In this document: positions 17,644 through 26,872 of the stretch, piece after piece | Layout of the letters: the number at the start of each line of letters is the position of its first letter | Position numbering within the stretch: position 1 is the stretch's first letter | DNA from: Porticoccus sp002341315 | Lineage (GTDB): Bacteria; Pseudomonadota; Gammaproteobacteria; Pseudomonadales; Porticoccaceae | Assembly: GCF_047634355.1 (NCBI RefSeq) | Contig: NZ_JBLIAL010000004.1 | DNA: 64,000 bases | Strand: one strand, 5' to 3' | Program-made: the position numbers and the translations under genes | Notes under the pieces: generated by a model | The model's database searches: none | What the model saw: the letters and a program-made list of their open reading frames with translations, nothing else | Told to the model about the DNA's origin: nothing

Positions 17644-18092
17644 TGGAGATTGTCTACTGGCACTGGCTGGTGTTGGGTATTCTGCTGGTGATACTGGAGA
17701 TCGTCGTGCCCAGTTTTACCATCCTCTGGTTTGGTCTCGGTGCGGTTGTGGTGGGCGTATTGTTATGGCTGGTGCCGCAGTTGCCGATCGTGGGTCAGCT
17801 GTTGGTCTGGATGCTTGCTTCCGGCGGATTCGCACTATGCTGGTTTAAATACCTGAAACCGCGAATGGTGGATAAAACCCTGGCCGGACTTTCCAGGGAG
17901 GCCGCCATTGGCGAATCGGGCCGTGTCATAAAACTGCCGGTTGAACATGGTCGCGGGGTGGTGCGTTTTACCACGCCGCTGCTCGGTGCCGATGAATGGG
18001 AGTTTATCTGCGACCAGACGTTATCACTGGGTGACCGGGTATTCGTCAAGGAGTTTTCCGGTAATACCCTGGTGGTGGTGAAGCTCGATTGA
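17643..18092 (+). CDS. NfeD-like membrane protein
   Basis: 149-residue inner-membrane protein with hydrophobic helices in residues 5-75 (IVVPSFTILWFGLGAVVVG is characteristic) and a C-terminal OB-fold NfeD domain (about 85-148; IGESGRVIKLPVEHGRGVVRF). NfeD proteins are encoded next to SPFH/stomatin proteins and are thought to help organise membrane microdomains. The next gene is that partner, as in the E. coli ybbJ-qmcA pair. Confidence 0.88.
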   Translation: MEIVYWHWLVLGILLVILEIVVPSFTILWFGLGAVVVGVLLWLVPQLPIVGQLLVWMLASGGFALCWFKYLKPRMVDKTLAGLSREAAIGESGRVIKLPVEHGRGVVRFTTPLLGADEWEFICDQTLSLGDRVFVKEFSGNTLVVVKLD

Positions 18093-18099
18093 GTAACTG

Positions 18100-18119
18100 A
18101 CCGGAATCGACCGGTTTTT
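18100..18119 (+). terminator. Weak hairpin between nfeD and the SPFH gene
   Basis: ACCGG (18100-18104) and CCGGT (18111-18115) enclose a 6-nt loop and run into TTTT. The stem is only 5 bp, so it may act as a partial terminator or a processing site inside the operon. Confidence 0.35.
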
Positions 18120-18150
18120 GGAACGTTAACTTTTTTCCGGAGTGGGTGGC

Positions 18151-19002
18151 ATGGGCGGCACAGTCGTTGTTTTGGCAGTTTTGGTACTGCTGGTTATTAC
18201 CGTTGGGTTGGGTGTCCGGATTGTGCCCCAGGGGAGCAAACATGTGGTGCAACGGCTGGGCAAGTTTCACAAAATACTGCCGCCGGGATTGAACATCATT
18301 ATTCCCTATATCGATACCGTGGCCTACCGGGTTTCCACCAAAGATATCGTGCTGGATATTCCCTCGCAGGAGGTTATCACCAAGGATAACGTGGTTATCG
18401 TTGCCAACGCCGTGGCCTATATCAATATCGTGGCACCGGAAAAGGCCGTCTACGGGGTCGAGGACTATGAACTGGCGATTCGCAACCTGGTCCAGACATC
18501 ACTGCGTTCCATTGTCGGCGAGATGGATCTGGATGATGCCCTTTCCTCCAGAGACCAGATCAAAGCCAAGTTAAAAACCTCCATATCTGACGATATTTCT
18601 GACTGGGGTATTGTGATGAAAACGGTGGAAATTCAGGATATCAATCCCTCCGGAACCATGCAGCAGGCCATGGAAGAGCAGGCCGCTGCCGAGCGCCAGC
18701 GCCGTGCCACAGTGACCCGCGCCGACGGTGAGAAAACCGCGGCCATTCTCGAAGCCGAGGGCCGGCTGGAAGCGTCTCGACGGGATGCCGAGGCCAAGGT
18801 TGTACTGGCAACGGCCACCCAGGAAGCGATCGAAAAAGTGACTGCAGGTATTCAGGACAAGGAGTTGCCAGCGGTATATTTGCTGGGTGAAAAATACGTT
18901 GAAGCGATGCGCGAACTGGCCGTCTCAGAGAATGCCAAGCTGGTACTGTTGCCGGGTGATATTCCCGCTGCGGTCAGGGGACTGATGAGTACGATGAAAT
19001 AG
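18151..19002 (+). CDS. SPFH/Band 7 (stomatin-like, QmcA-type) protein
   Basis: 283-residue protein with one N-terminal membrane helix (about 4-22), a Band 7/SPFH domain (about 25-185; VPQGSKHVVQRLGKFHKILPPGLN) and an alanine/glutamate-rich coiled coil (about 180-240; MEEQAAAERQRRATVTRADG). Such proteins form large oligomeric rings or domains in the inner membrane and can modulate FtsH-type proteases; the specific role here is inferred from homology. ATG 18151 is preferred because GGAG (18139-18142) lies 8 bp upstream and overlaps the alternative GTG at 18142. Confidence 0.88.
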   Translation: MGGTVVVLAVLVLLVITVGLGVRIVPQGSKHVVQRLGKFHKILPPGLNIIIPYIDTVAYRVSTKDIVLDIPSQEVITKDNVVIVANAVAYINIVAPEKAVYGVEDYELAIRNLVQTSLRSIVGEMDLDDALSSRDQIKAKLKTSISDDISDWGIVMKTVEIQDINPSGTMQQAMEEQAAAERQRRATVTRADGEKTAAILEAEGRLEASRRDAEAKVVLATATQEAIEKVTAGIQDKELPAVYLLGEKYVEAMRELAVSENAKLVLLPGDIPAAVRGLMSTMK

Positions 19003-19129
19003 TCCCGTTGAGTTAACGAGAAAAGGGTTTCTGTCAACCGATTCGGCGCAAAAACGTTTTGTACGGATAAGGTTCGAACTTCTGCCATAGGAGCTGACGG
19101 GAGAAATGAATTTGGAGAGCAGGACATTG

Positions 19130-19513
19130 ATGTTGCGACTACCACTCATTTTACTGTTGTCCGTCATGGCAGCGGGCTGTAGCAGTCAGCGCCAATCCGG
19201 TTACGGTGCTACGGACGGTATTATTATCGATACTCAGGGCGTAGACATGTCCTATTACCGCGCGGACCTTGCCGATTGCCAGCGCTACGCTTCTGAGGTG
19301 CCTGTGGCAGAGCGAACGGCAACCTCCGCAGCGGGTGGTGCGGTGGTCGGCGGTGTTGTCGGGGCCATCGTCGGTGATTCCGGCGCAGCCAAGAAAGGGG
19401 CCGGTGTTGGAGCCGTCACCGGTGCTATCAAGGGCGTGTCATCCGGTAGCGCTGAACGCAAACGCGTGGTCAAGAACTGCCTGAGGGGCCGCGGTTATCG
19501 GGTGCTGAATTAG
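19130..19513 (+). CDS. Glycine-zipper outer-membrane lipoprotein
   Basis: 127-residue lipoprotein. The signal MLRLPLILLLSVMAAGC has a clear lipobox with Cys17. The middle contains a glycine-zipper stretch (AAGGAVVGGVVGAIVGDSG followed by GAGVGAVTGAIKG), which favours membrane-inserted helix packing. The C-terminus is basic with a late Cys (VVKNCLRGRGYRVLN). ATG 19130 is chosen because AGGA (19121-19124) lies 5 bp upstream and the signal then begins at the initiator. ATG 19106 would add eight polar residues. Function unknown; similar proteins are common envelope components. Confidence 0.72.
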   Translation: MLRLPLILLLSVMAAGCSSQRQSGYGATDGIIIDTQGVDMSYYRADLADCQRYASEVPVAERTATSAAGGAVVGGVVGAIVGDSGAAKKGAGVGAVTGAIKGVSSGSAERKRVVKNCLRGRGYRVLN

Positions 19514-19547
19514 CTGGTAGAACTTTCTTTTTGATGGGCTGGATCCG

Positions 19548-20330
19548 TCAGGCAATCAGCATCAAGGGGTAAGGCAGTAAATCGGGCAGGTCGGCCAACT
19601 CCGTGGCCGACAGCTTTTCGAAGCTCATTTTTGACATCATGATCAGTGAGCCTGCCGGTAGCCTCAGGCACGTTAAATCTCTTGGATGAATGGATTCGAC
19701 CCGCTGAAAGTGCACTCTAATGCCATCAACCGGCAGTTGGTCAGCAATCTCAGGGGGCAGTGCTGTCTCGCTCAACAGGGTGACATCCGATACCATTCCG
19801 TTGGCTGCTAGCCGTCTCACCACCTCCAGCGCCCGATGAAATTGTGGGGAGGCATCGTAAACCAACACCAGTGGTTGGCTGGGTCGTGAGGATAGCCCTG
19901 GTGGGCGGGGTCTGGCCGAAGTGCGGATTCGTCCCGGAAAAAAAATATCGTACCCCTCGTGGGATAATGCACTGGGCGCCAGCATCCCGCTCCCAATATG
20001 GAAGGTGCAGGTCACTTTCTGCTGTGAAGATAACTGTTCCAGTAGCTGCTGTGCTCTGGATGATGCCATTCGGCTGGATCTGATCATGGCATCTCGACCG
20101 AACAATCGCTCTTCGCCCGAGAGGCTGGAAATTTCTCGGGCAAAGGGCAACCCCGCTGCGGCCAGCAAGCGACTGTCCTCGATATACAGGCCGGCGAGCG
20201 ATGCGTTCAGCCATCTCGCCATGGTCACCAGTGACAACAGGCTGGCTTCGGTGATACTCAGCGCATCCAGCGCGATTAAAATTCTGCGCTCAGTCAGCAC
20301 GGTCGTCACCCTGCGTATTATCGACAGCAA
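19548..20330 (-). CDS. Degenerate universal-stress-protein-like protein
   Basis: Up to 260 residues. The N-terminal half (RRILIALDALSITEASLLSLVTMARWLNASLAGLYIEDSRLL) follows the Usp fold: a beta strand with Asp, then helix, then strand. The second half (QPLVLVYDASPQFHRALEVVRRLA) looks like a second Usp-like repeat. The usual ATP-binding GxxG(9)G(S/T) motif is not evident, so it may not bind ATP. It overlaps the end of the upstream Lon-like protease gene by 41 bp if started at 20330; a start at GTG 20300 would reduce the overlap to 11 bp. The overlap suggests co-expression with the protease. Confidence 0.6.
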   Translation of the reverse strand: MLSIIRRVTTVLTERRILIALDALSITEASLLSLVTMARWLNASLAGLYIEDSRLLAAAGLPFAREISSLSGEERLFGRDAMIRSSRMASSRAQQLLEQLSSQQKVTCTFHIGSGMLAPSALSHEGYDIFFPGRIRTSARPRPPGLSSRPSQPLVLVYDASPQFHRALEVVRRLAANGMVSDVTLLSETALPPEIADQLPVDGIRVHFQRVESIHPRDLTCLRLPAGSLIMMSKMSFEKLSATELADLPDLLPYPLMLIA

Positions 20331-22710
20331 ATTTTCGGGCGACTTGTATCCACGCTTTAATCTTTGCCATCACCTTGCCGTTCACGGAATCAGTCGGGTA
20401 CTCACCCTTATCATCGGGTTCACCCGCAGGCAGTCCCGTGAGTAACGTCAGGGCCTCATCAATCGTGGAGATGGCATAGACATGAAAAGCGCCCCGTTTA
20501 ACGGCATCGATCACACGTTCCTCCAGCATCAGGTGCTGGGTATTGGCAGCGGGCATCACCACCCCCTGGTCACCGGTCAGCCCTCGGGCATCACAAATAT
20601 CGTAAAAGCCCTCGATTTTCTGGTTGATCCCGCCAATCGCCTGAACCTGTCCATGTTGGTTAATCGACCCGGTCACCGCGAGGGATTGCCTGATCGGGAT
20701 GTCGGCTATTGCCGAGAGCAATACAGCAATTTCCGCCACCGAGGCGCTGTCGCCTTCGATCCCGCCATAGGATTGTTCAAAGACCAGACTGGCGGAGACT
20801 GGTAGCGGTCGGTCTCTGGCATAGCGATTGGCGATAAAGGCAGAGAGAATTAACACGGCTTTCGAGTGAATATTGCCGCCCAGTTTTACCTCGCGTTCGA
20901 TATCCAGCACTTTGCCGTGTCCGAGCCGTGCCTGGGCAGTAATGCGGGTGGGGCGGCCAAATGTGTACTCACCGAGCTGGTAGACGGAGAGCCCGTTGAT
21001 CTGGGCCACGTGTTCGCCGCGGGTGTCCACTAACTGTATTTCCCTGAGGATGCTCTCGTGGACCCGCTCTCTGAATTGGTCCATTCGTCTGGAGGCCGCT
21101 TCTATTGCAGCCTGGACGTGCACGATGCCAATCTGTTCTGCACTGGCCTGCCCGGCAAAATAGTCACTTTCACAGAGCAGGTCCGTGAGGAGATTGAGAT
21201 GCAGGGGCAGTTTCTGGGCGTCCTCAAGCAGACGGGAGCCCTGCTCAACCACCCGCGCCACGGCGCTCTGGTCGAGTGGCCGAATTCCCTTGCGGTGTTG
21301 CAGTGAGGCGATCAATCGGGCGTAACCCAGCGTATTGGCATCGGTGCGAGGTAGCTCCTCGGACAGGTCGGCGGGGACTTTGAAGAGCAGGTTGAAATCC
21401 GGGTCGTAGGCCTGCAACAGGTAGTAGACGGTTCTATCACCCAGCAGGATAACCTTGATGTCCAGCGGTACCGGTTCTGGCTCGAGTGATTTGGTGCTCA
21501 CCAGGCTGAGCAACTGGTCGATCGACTCGATCCGCGCTTCCCTGGACTGTAGTGCGCGTTTGAGCGCATCCCAGGCAAAGGGGTTGGTGAGGACCTTAAT
21601 GGCATCCAGTAGCAGATAGCCCCCGTTGGCGCGGTGTAGTGCACCGCCTTTTATCAGGGTGAAGTCGGTGGTCAGAGTACCGTATTGCGCTTCGTGTTCG
21701 ACCCGGCCCAGCAGGTTGCTCAGGGACGGGTTGTTTTCATAGACGATGGGCGCCGTGCAGGCCCCACCGTTATCCACCAATACATTGACCCTGTACATCG
21801 GGAATTCGTGTATCCGGTTTTTCAGGTTTTCGGGGACACTGGAACGTTCTTCCTCTTCACGGAATGCATCCACATTTTCAATCACATCCTGTTTCACCAG
21901 AGCGAGAAACTCGACCACATCAGGGTAATCGGCGTAACGGTTTTGCAGTTCTCTGAATATCTGGCCCACTGCATGCTGGACGATGGACTGGTTCAGTTTT
22001 TTGAATTGTTCCCGGCTTGCTTTCACCCACATAGGCATTTTTTGCACAAGCCCTTTCAGTTCTTCCTTAAGCTCGTTAATTTTCTGCTCAATGGCAGTTT
22101 TTTCGTCGTCGCTCAGGGCTTCAAATTCTTCCGAGGTAATGATTTTGTCATTGACCAGTGGCGCGAGTGTGTAGCCAGAAGGTGTTTCGAGCATTGAGAT
22201 ATTTCGTGCTTTCGCTTTTTCTTTTAATTCTGAAAATGCCTGTCGTTCCTGATCGTTGAAGGCATCGCTAATGTCGTTAAGTCTTGCCTTGTATTCTGCA
22301 CTTTGAAACACGCCGGGAATGGTGACCAGCAAATCTTCAATGCACTGCTCCATATCCTTGCGCAACTGTTGTGCCAGGCCACAGGGCAGCCTTAACACTT
22401 TGGGTTGATGGGGTGCGCTGAAGTTATTGACGTAGCACCAATCGCTCGGTTTCGGCCGGTCAAATGTCTGTTGGTGCAAAAAATCCTGCAACATTTCGTG
22501 TTTGCCCATGCCGGAAGAGCCCAGCACGTAGATGTTGTAACCCTCGTGTCGGATTCCCAGCCCGAAGCGCAGGGCGTCAAGGGCGCGATCTTGGCCATAG
22601 TAATTGTCGAGGTGCTCGAGTTCAGTGGTATCACCGAAGGGCAGGGTGGCTGGATCACAATGCCGGTAGAGACTGTCGGCGGGTAAAGGCAATGGCTGTT
22701 TGTTATTCAC
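20290..22710 (-). CDS. Lon-like ATP-dependent protease (YcbZ/LonH type)
   Basis: 806-residue protein of the YcbZ branch of Lon proteases. An N-terminal AAA-type region has Walker A GSSGMGK (about residue 62) and a long inserted helical section (about 140-300). The C-terminal S16 peptidase domain has catalytic Ser in EGDSASVAEI and catalytic Lys in GGINQKIEGF, so the Ser-Lys dyad is intact. Such proteins are cytoplasmic; substrates are largely unknown. It is the first gene of a minus-strand pair with the Usp-like gene. The 201 bp between this gene and prrA show nothing I can assign. Confidence 0.88.
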   Translation of the reverse strand: MNNKQPLPLPADSLYRHCDPATLPFGDTTELEHLDNYYGQDRALDALRFGLGIRHEGYNIYVLGSSGMGKHEMLQDFLHQQTFDRPKPSDWCYVNNFSAPHQPKVLRLPCGLAQQLRKDMEQCIEDLLVTIPGVFQSAEYKARLNDISDAFNDQERQAFSELKEKAKARNISMLETPSGYTLAPLVNDKIITSEEFEALSDDEKTAIEQKINELKEELKGLVQKMPMWVKASREQFKKLNQSIVQHAVGQIFRELQNRYADYPDVVEFLALVKQDVIENVDAFREEEERSSVPENLKNRIHEFPMYRVNVLVDNGGACTAPIVYENNPSLSNLLGRVEHEAQYGTLTTDFTLIKGGALHRANGGYLLLDAIKVLTNPFAWDALKRALQSREARIESIDQLLSLVSTKSLEPEPVPLDIKVILLGDRTVYYLLQAYDPDFNLLFKVPADLSEELPRTDANTLGYARLIASLQHRKGIRPLDQSAVARVVEQGSRLLEDAQKLPLHLNLLTDLLCESDYFAGQASAEQIGIVHVQAAIEAASRRMDQFRERVHESILREIQLVDTRGEHVAQINGLSVYQLGEYTFGRPTRITAQARLGHGKVLDIEREVKLGGNIHSKAVLILSAFIANRYARDRPLPVSASLVFEQSYGGIEGDSASVAEIAVLLSAIADIPIRQSLAVTGSINQHGQVQAIGGINQKIEGFYDICDARGLTGDQGVVMPAANTQHLMLEERVIDAVKRGAFHVYAISTIDEALTLLTGLPAGEPDDKGEYPTDSVNGKVMAKIKAWIQVARKFAVDNTQGDDRAD

Positions 22711-22911
22711 TGATTACTCTCTGATGCGTCAAATCGGGTGTGAAAAAAAGTGGCTTTATGTTGGACGAGCCGGGTGTATTCTCAGTTTAGTGTCCGGATA
22801 CACGGTTGACCATATTGCGTATGCCACAGCAGTTAAAGCACCCTTATACAGGCTTTATTGGCTCAGGGATGGGTGGTACCCAGATAGTCAGAAACAGGCG
22901 GCCGGGTAAGG

Positions 22912-23454
22912 CTATTGTTTTACCGGCCGTTTTTGCAGTTTGCGCTGCAGGGTTCGACGGTGCATGCCCAAGCGACGAGCTGTGGCGGAGATATTGCCGT
23001 CATTTTCTGCCAGAACCCGCTGAATATGTTCCCACTCAAGACGCTCCACCGAGGGCGGACCTTCGCTGATCCCGGTTGTCTCGGGGGTGGCATCGGTATC
23101 GAACGTCGCGAGGATATCCTCCACTGAGGCGGGTTTGCAAAGATAGTTCAGGGCGCCCAGTTTGATGGCCTCCACCGCCGTGGAGATACTGGAATAACCG
23201 GTGAGGATCAGCACCTCGAGTTTGGGATTGATCCGGATCAGCTGTGGTAGCAGATGAAGTCCTGACTCGGATTCCAGTTTAAGGTCCACCACAGCCCGGC
23301 GGGGATTGTGTTGCCGACACAGGTTCAGGGCCTCGGTGACGGTGCTGGCGGTGAGTACCTGATAGCCGCGGCGGGTCATGGCGCGCCCGAGAATACGGGT
23401 GAACGTGGCATCATCGTCCACGATAAGCAGATAGCGGTTATCGGGCATGGACAT
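22912..23454 (-). CDS. prrA: Redox response regulator, PrrA/RegA/ActR family
   Basis: 180-residue response regulator. The receiver domain (about 8-120) has the acidic pocket VDDD, the phosphorylated Asp in AVVDLKLESESGL, the switch Thr in LILTGYSS and the conserved Lys in YLCKPA. The short C-terminal Fis-like DNA-binding helix-turn-helix (WEHIQRVLAENDGNISATARRLGMHRRTLQRKLQKR) is the hallmark of the PrrA/RegA/ActR group. In Alphaproteobacteria these regulators control respiration and other redox-dependent genes. It overlaps the kinase gene by 17 bp. A candidate binding site lies at 26873-26889. Confidence 0.9.
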   Translation of the reverse strand: MSMPDNRYLLIVDDDATFTRILGRAMTRRGYQVLTASTVTEALNLCRQHNPRRAVVDLKLESESGLHLLPQLIRINPKLEVLILTGYSSISTAVEAIKLGALNYLCKPASVEDILATFDTDATPETTGISEGPPSVERLEWEHIQRVLAENDGNISATARRLGMHRRTLQRKLQKRPVKQ

Positions 23455-24706
23455 CCTGTATTGGCAGAATCACTTTGGTCTCGCTGCCGGATTCCCGACC
23501 GGGTTTGATGTCAACAGTGCCGCCGTAGCGTTGCAGTGTGGCCTGGGTCAGAAACAGCCCAAGCCCCATTCCCTCTGGTTTGCTGGAGGTAAAGGCGGTA
23601 CCGAGTCTGCCCCGCAATTGTGGCGAAACACCGTCACCATAATCCTTGATACAGAGTTCAATGTGTTGCCGATCCCAGCGTACCTGTATATCAACCCGAT
23701 CAGGGCTGGCATCGGCCGCATTGTTGAGCAGGCTGGTCAGTGACTGGGCGATGGTCGGGTGCAGGCGAGTGTGAATATCCGGCAGGTTATCCGGATAACG
23801 GATGTTGGCCTGTACGCCGGGACGCATCAGCTGCCAGCGTTCGAATAACCTATCAAAGTAATGGCGCAGGGCAATGTCTTCGCCGCCGTCGGCACTGCCT
23901 TCCGCAGTGGCCACCAGCTGCTTCAGGGTAAGTCGACATTGTTCAATCTGTTGCTGCAAGATGTTCAGATCGTCGTTTGAACCGGACTGGTCTGCCACCA
24001 TTTCGTCCACCAGAATTTTCATGGTGTTGAGTGGAGTCCCCAGTTCATGGGCAGTACCCGCAGCCAGTGAACCGATGGCCAGCAGCTGTTCATCCCGCAG
24101 TTGATTTTCTCGCTGTATAGTCAGCTGTTCCTCCTGCTGTTTCAGGGTGCGGGCCATGCGGGTCACAAAATAGGTAATCAGCCCAGCGCTGACCGCGAAG
24201 TTAAGCCACATGCCAAGAATATGCAGATTGCTGACGCCGTCGTGATGATGGCCCGGTGCCAGGGCAGGAATGGGTAGGTAAAAGTTCAGCAGCCAGCTGT
24301 AGGCCGCCAGTGAAAGTATCGTGATGGCCCAGGTATAGCGCAGGGGCAATGTGGTTGCCGCAATGCTGATAGGCACCAGATAGTAGGAAATAAACGGGTT
24401 TGAGGCGCCGCCGCTGAAAAACAGCAGAGCAGTAAAAAACAGGATATCCACCAGCAAATGGCAGAAAAATTCCAGTTCGGTAATGACCGGGTAACGGAAG
24501 GTGCGCCACCATGTGGTGGTAATGACAATGGCGTAGAGGGCGAGAATGGCTCCCAGTACCAGTATAGGTAAACCGATATCCCGTATCTGACTAAAAAAAA
24601 TGAGGGCCAGAATCTGGCCCCCAAGAGCGATGTTGCGGATGACACTCAGCTGGCGCAGGTTTTGCCGCGCTGCCGAGTGTATGAATGAATCAAGGGTGGG
24701 AGCCAT
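23438..24706 (-). CDS. prrB: Redox sensor histidine kinase, PrrB/RegB/ActS family
   Basis: 422-residue inner-membrane kinase. Six hydrophobic helices (about 20-190) contain the sequence GGASNPF, the quinone-responsive 'redox box' of RegB. The dimerisation domain carries the phosphorylated His in GTAHELGTPLNTM. A single Cys in QIEQCRLTLKQL lies where RegB has its redox-active Cys. The ATPase domain has the N box SLLNNAADASPD and G boxes DYGDGV and GMGLGLFL. All key residues appear intact. It is co-transcribed with prrA. The signal is probably the redox state of the quinone pool, inferred from the family. Confidence 0.9.
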   Translation of the reverse strand: MAPTLDSFIHSAARQNLRQLSVIRNIALGGQILALIFFSQIRDIGLPILVLGAILALYAIVITTTWWRTFRYPVITELEFFCHLLVDILFFTALLFFSGGASNPFISYYLVPISIAATTLPLRYTWAITILSLAAYSWLLNFYLPIPALAPGHHHDGVSNLHILGMWLNFAVSAGLITYFVTRMARTLKQQEEQLTIQRENQLRDEQLLAIGSLAAGTAHELGTPLNTMKILVDEMVADQSGSNDDLNILQQQIEQCRLTLKQLVATAEGSADGGEDIALRHYFDRLFERWQLMRPGVQANIRYPDNLPDIHTRLHPTIAQSLTSLLNNAADASPDRVDIQVRWDRQHIELCIKDYGDGVSPQLRGRLGTAFTSSKPEGMGLGLFLTQATLQRYGGTVDIKPGRESGSETKVILPIQDVHAR

Positions 24707-24732
24707 GACCGGATATTACCAGAATGGTCAGG

Positions 24733-26808
24733 TTACCAGTGCAGGGTTGCTGACAGATAAATATTCCGGCCTGCCCCTGGCAACCGCTCTCCCAGGGCTA
24801 TATCGCTGTCGCCATTGCGGTTGTAACCGGCCAGGTGATCCTCATAGCGGTTATCGAACAGGTTTTCCACGCCGCCGGACAGGATCAGTTGCGGTGTAAG
24901 CCGGTAACTGCCGGACAGGTTAAGTATCCCGTAGCCGGAAGTTTTTTCTTCCTGGTTAAAGTCGGACACCTTGTTCTGACTGGCGTAGAGCACCGATTCT
25001 AGGGCCAGCATGACGGCGCGCTGTTCATAAATCAGAGACAGGCGGTTGTTGAGGGGTGCCACCCGGTATAGGTCGTCGTCCTCGTCCCGGCGCTTGCCGC
25101 GCACGTAGCTGAGGTTGCCCTCCAGGCGCAGGGTGGTGGAGATCATGTAACCGTAGCCCATGTCCGCGCCGTACATCTTGGCATCCACGTTGTCGAACAT
25201 CAGTGCCGCCTCACCACTCATCATGGTGCTGAGCATATTGGCGGTAGCGTTGTCGGACGGCACGCCCTGGATATAGTCATCGATGCGGCGGTAGAACAGT
25301 TGTGGTGTTGCCCAGGCCTTCGCAGTTTGCCAATCGATACCGACGGTGACCTCGTGGGCGGTTTCCTCGTCCAGGTCGAGATTGCCGATATAGTTGCGAC
25401 CGTCCGCCAGGCCGCCGGTAGCCGCCAGGGGCAACCAGAGGTAGCGTTCCTGGTAGGAGGGCGCGCGGTTTTTACGCCCCAGACCCAGGTTCAGTGTGGT
25501 GTTATTGGTGAGGGGGCGGCTCAGGTTAAGAACCAGGTCAAGGTAGGTAAAATCTTCGTTCAGATCGCCGTTGTTGAAGGTCGTCGCTAGCATATTGGCA
25601 TTCATTGCCATCATCCCCATCATACCGCTGGCGCCGACGGGGTCGCTGTCCATTTTTACACGGTTGACTCGCGCACCGGTCTTTACATGCCACTCGCCGA
25701 TACTGCCTTCCCACTCGGTGAAAATACCGTAGGTATCCCGTTCCGCATCGTTGAAGTTGGCCAATTCAAACATCGCGTTGTTGGGGTTGGAAATGGTGGC
25801 AGTGTGCACCGTTTCGTTGCCGTCCGAGCCCACGGTTAGAAAGCCGCTGGCCATCGGCCAGCGGGCCTGCAGGGACCATGCAGTGTTGTGGGCGGTGGCA
25901 TTGTTGGCACGATAACTCATCGGCGATGCCGGTGCTTCTCGCTGGGAGAAGTTATCCATCAGGTGGTCGACATGGTTGTAGGAGAGGTGACCGCTGATCA
26001 CTATCTCACCGAGGGTGGTGCTGACATTGGCGCCCGCGGTGTCCCCGTCGATGTAATTGATATCCATGGGCAGGGCGGGTGTGCCTGTGTCCCGGGTGTC
26101 CAGCTCGCCGATGTAGATTTCGAGGCTGCTGTTGTCGTTGCGCCAGCCATAGCTGAGGTCGTATCGGCCCCGTCGGTACTGGCTGCCACCGATCTTGTCG
26201 TCGTCACCGACGCGAGTATCGTCGCCTTCGTCGTGGCTGAAAAGTGCTGACAGTTTGTGGTGATTGTTGGACAGTGTGGATTTCAGGGCGGTGTTGGAAC
26301 CATCGCTGTTGCCGTTGAAGCGACTGGCAATGGAGCCGGAGAAAATAAAGTCGTCACTCTCGCCGAATTCGCCGCGGTCCAAAGTCGCGGTGATGTGCCC
26401 GCCGATGCTCTCTTGGGCGGCGCTAACCGGGGCGATGCCGCGATCCACCACAAGGGACTTCAACAGCAGTGGCGGCGTGTAGGTGAGCGGTGCATCCATA
26501 GCGTTGGGGCCGCCGGTGAGAGTCGGTGCGTGGTCGATGTGGATGCTGACACGATCGCCGTAGAGTCCACGGTATTGCGCGATTCCGGTTACCGGACCGT
26601 TGCTGTTGACGTTGGCGCCGGGTACCCGTTTTAGCAGTGCTGAAGTGTCCACCAGTGGCAACTCTCCAGGTTCTGTGTCCAGTGTCAGTCGGGTCGTGGG
26701 CTGTACGCCGGTCACTTCGATTTCTTCGGGGGTGGCGTGATCCGCCAGCGTCGGGGCGGTTAGGGTGCTCAGCAATAGCGTGGCTATAACGGGAATGTCG
26801 CGCTTCAC
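24733..26808 (-). CDS. TonB-dependent receptor, possibly copper-related (OprC/NosA-like)
   Basis: 691-residue outer-membrane receptor: signal peptide (KRDIPVIATLLLSTLTAPTLA), plug domain (about 30-150; ALLKRVPGANVNSNGPVTG) and a 22-strand-type barrel ending in an aromatic LSATLHW. The plug motif GGPNAMDAPLTY resembles the copper-binding motif of OprC/NosA receptors (C-P-N-x-M-D-P-P-x-S-Y, recalled), with Gly in place of Cys and Met retained. A methionine-rich loop (SGMMGMMAMNANM) is encoded near 25590-25630. Start GTG 26808 is preceded by AGGAG at good spacing. It follows the metal efflux operon, 151 bp after DUF3240. Copper is an inference; another metal or siderophore is possible. Confidence 0.8.
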   Translation of the reverse strand: MKRDIPVIATLLLSTLTAPTLADHATPEEIEVTGVQPTTRLTLDTEPGELPLVDTSALLKRVPGANVNSNGPVTGIAQYRGLYGDRVSIHIDHAPTLTGGPNAMDAPLTYTPPLLLKSLVVDRGIAPVSAAQESIGGHITATLDRGEFGESDDFIFSGSIASRFNGNSDGSNTALKSTLSNNHHKLSALFSHDEGDDTRVGDDDKIGGSQYRRGRYDLSYGWRNDNSSLEIYIGELDTRDTGTPALPMDINYIDGDTAGANVSTTLGEIVISGHLSYNHVDHLMDNFSQREAPASPMSYRANNATAHNTAWSLQARWPMASGFLTVGSDGNETVHTATISNPNNAMFELANFNDAERDTYGIFTEWEGSIGEWHVKTGARVNRVKMDSDPVGASGMMGMMAMNANMLATTFNNGDLNEDFTYLDLVLNLSRPLTNNTTLNLGLGRKNRAPSYQERYLWLPLAATGGLADGRNYIGNLDLDEETAHEVTVGIDWQTAKAWATPQLFYRRIDDYIQGVPSDNATANMLSTMMSGEAALMFDNVDAKMYGADMGYGYMISTTLRLEGNLSYVRGKRRDEDDDLYRVAPLNNRLSLIYEQRAVMLALESVLYASQNKVSDFNQEEKTSGYGILNLSGSYRLTPQLILSGGVENLFDNRYEDHLAGYNRNGDSDIALGERLPGAGRNIYLSATLHW

Positions 26809-26872
26809 GGGGCCTTTCTCCTGGGTCAAGTCGAATGGCCGGCATCTTACTGTGGAAGCAACCCTTTGGGGA

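Noticed and set aside
19060..19100. tRNA-like T-loop (GGTTCGAAC)
   Set aside because: No acceptor stem, D arm or anticodon arm can be built around it.
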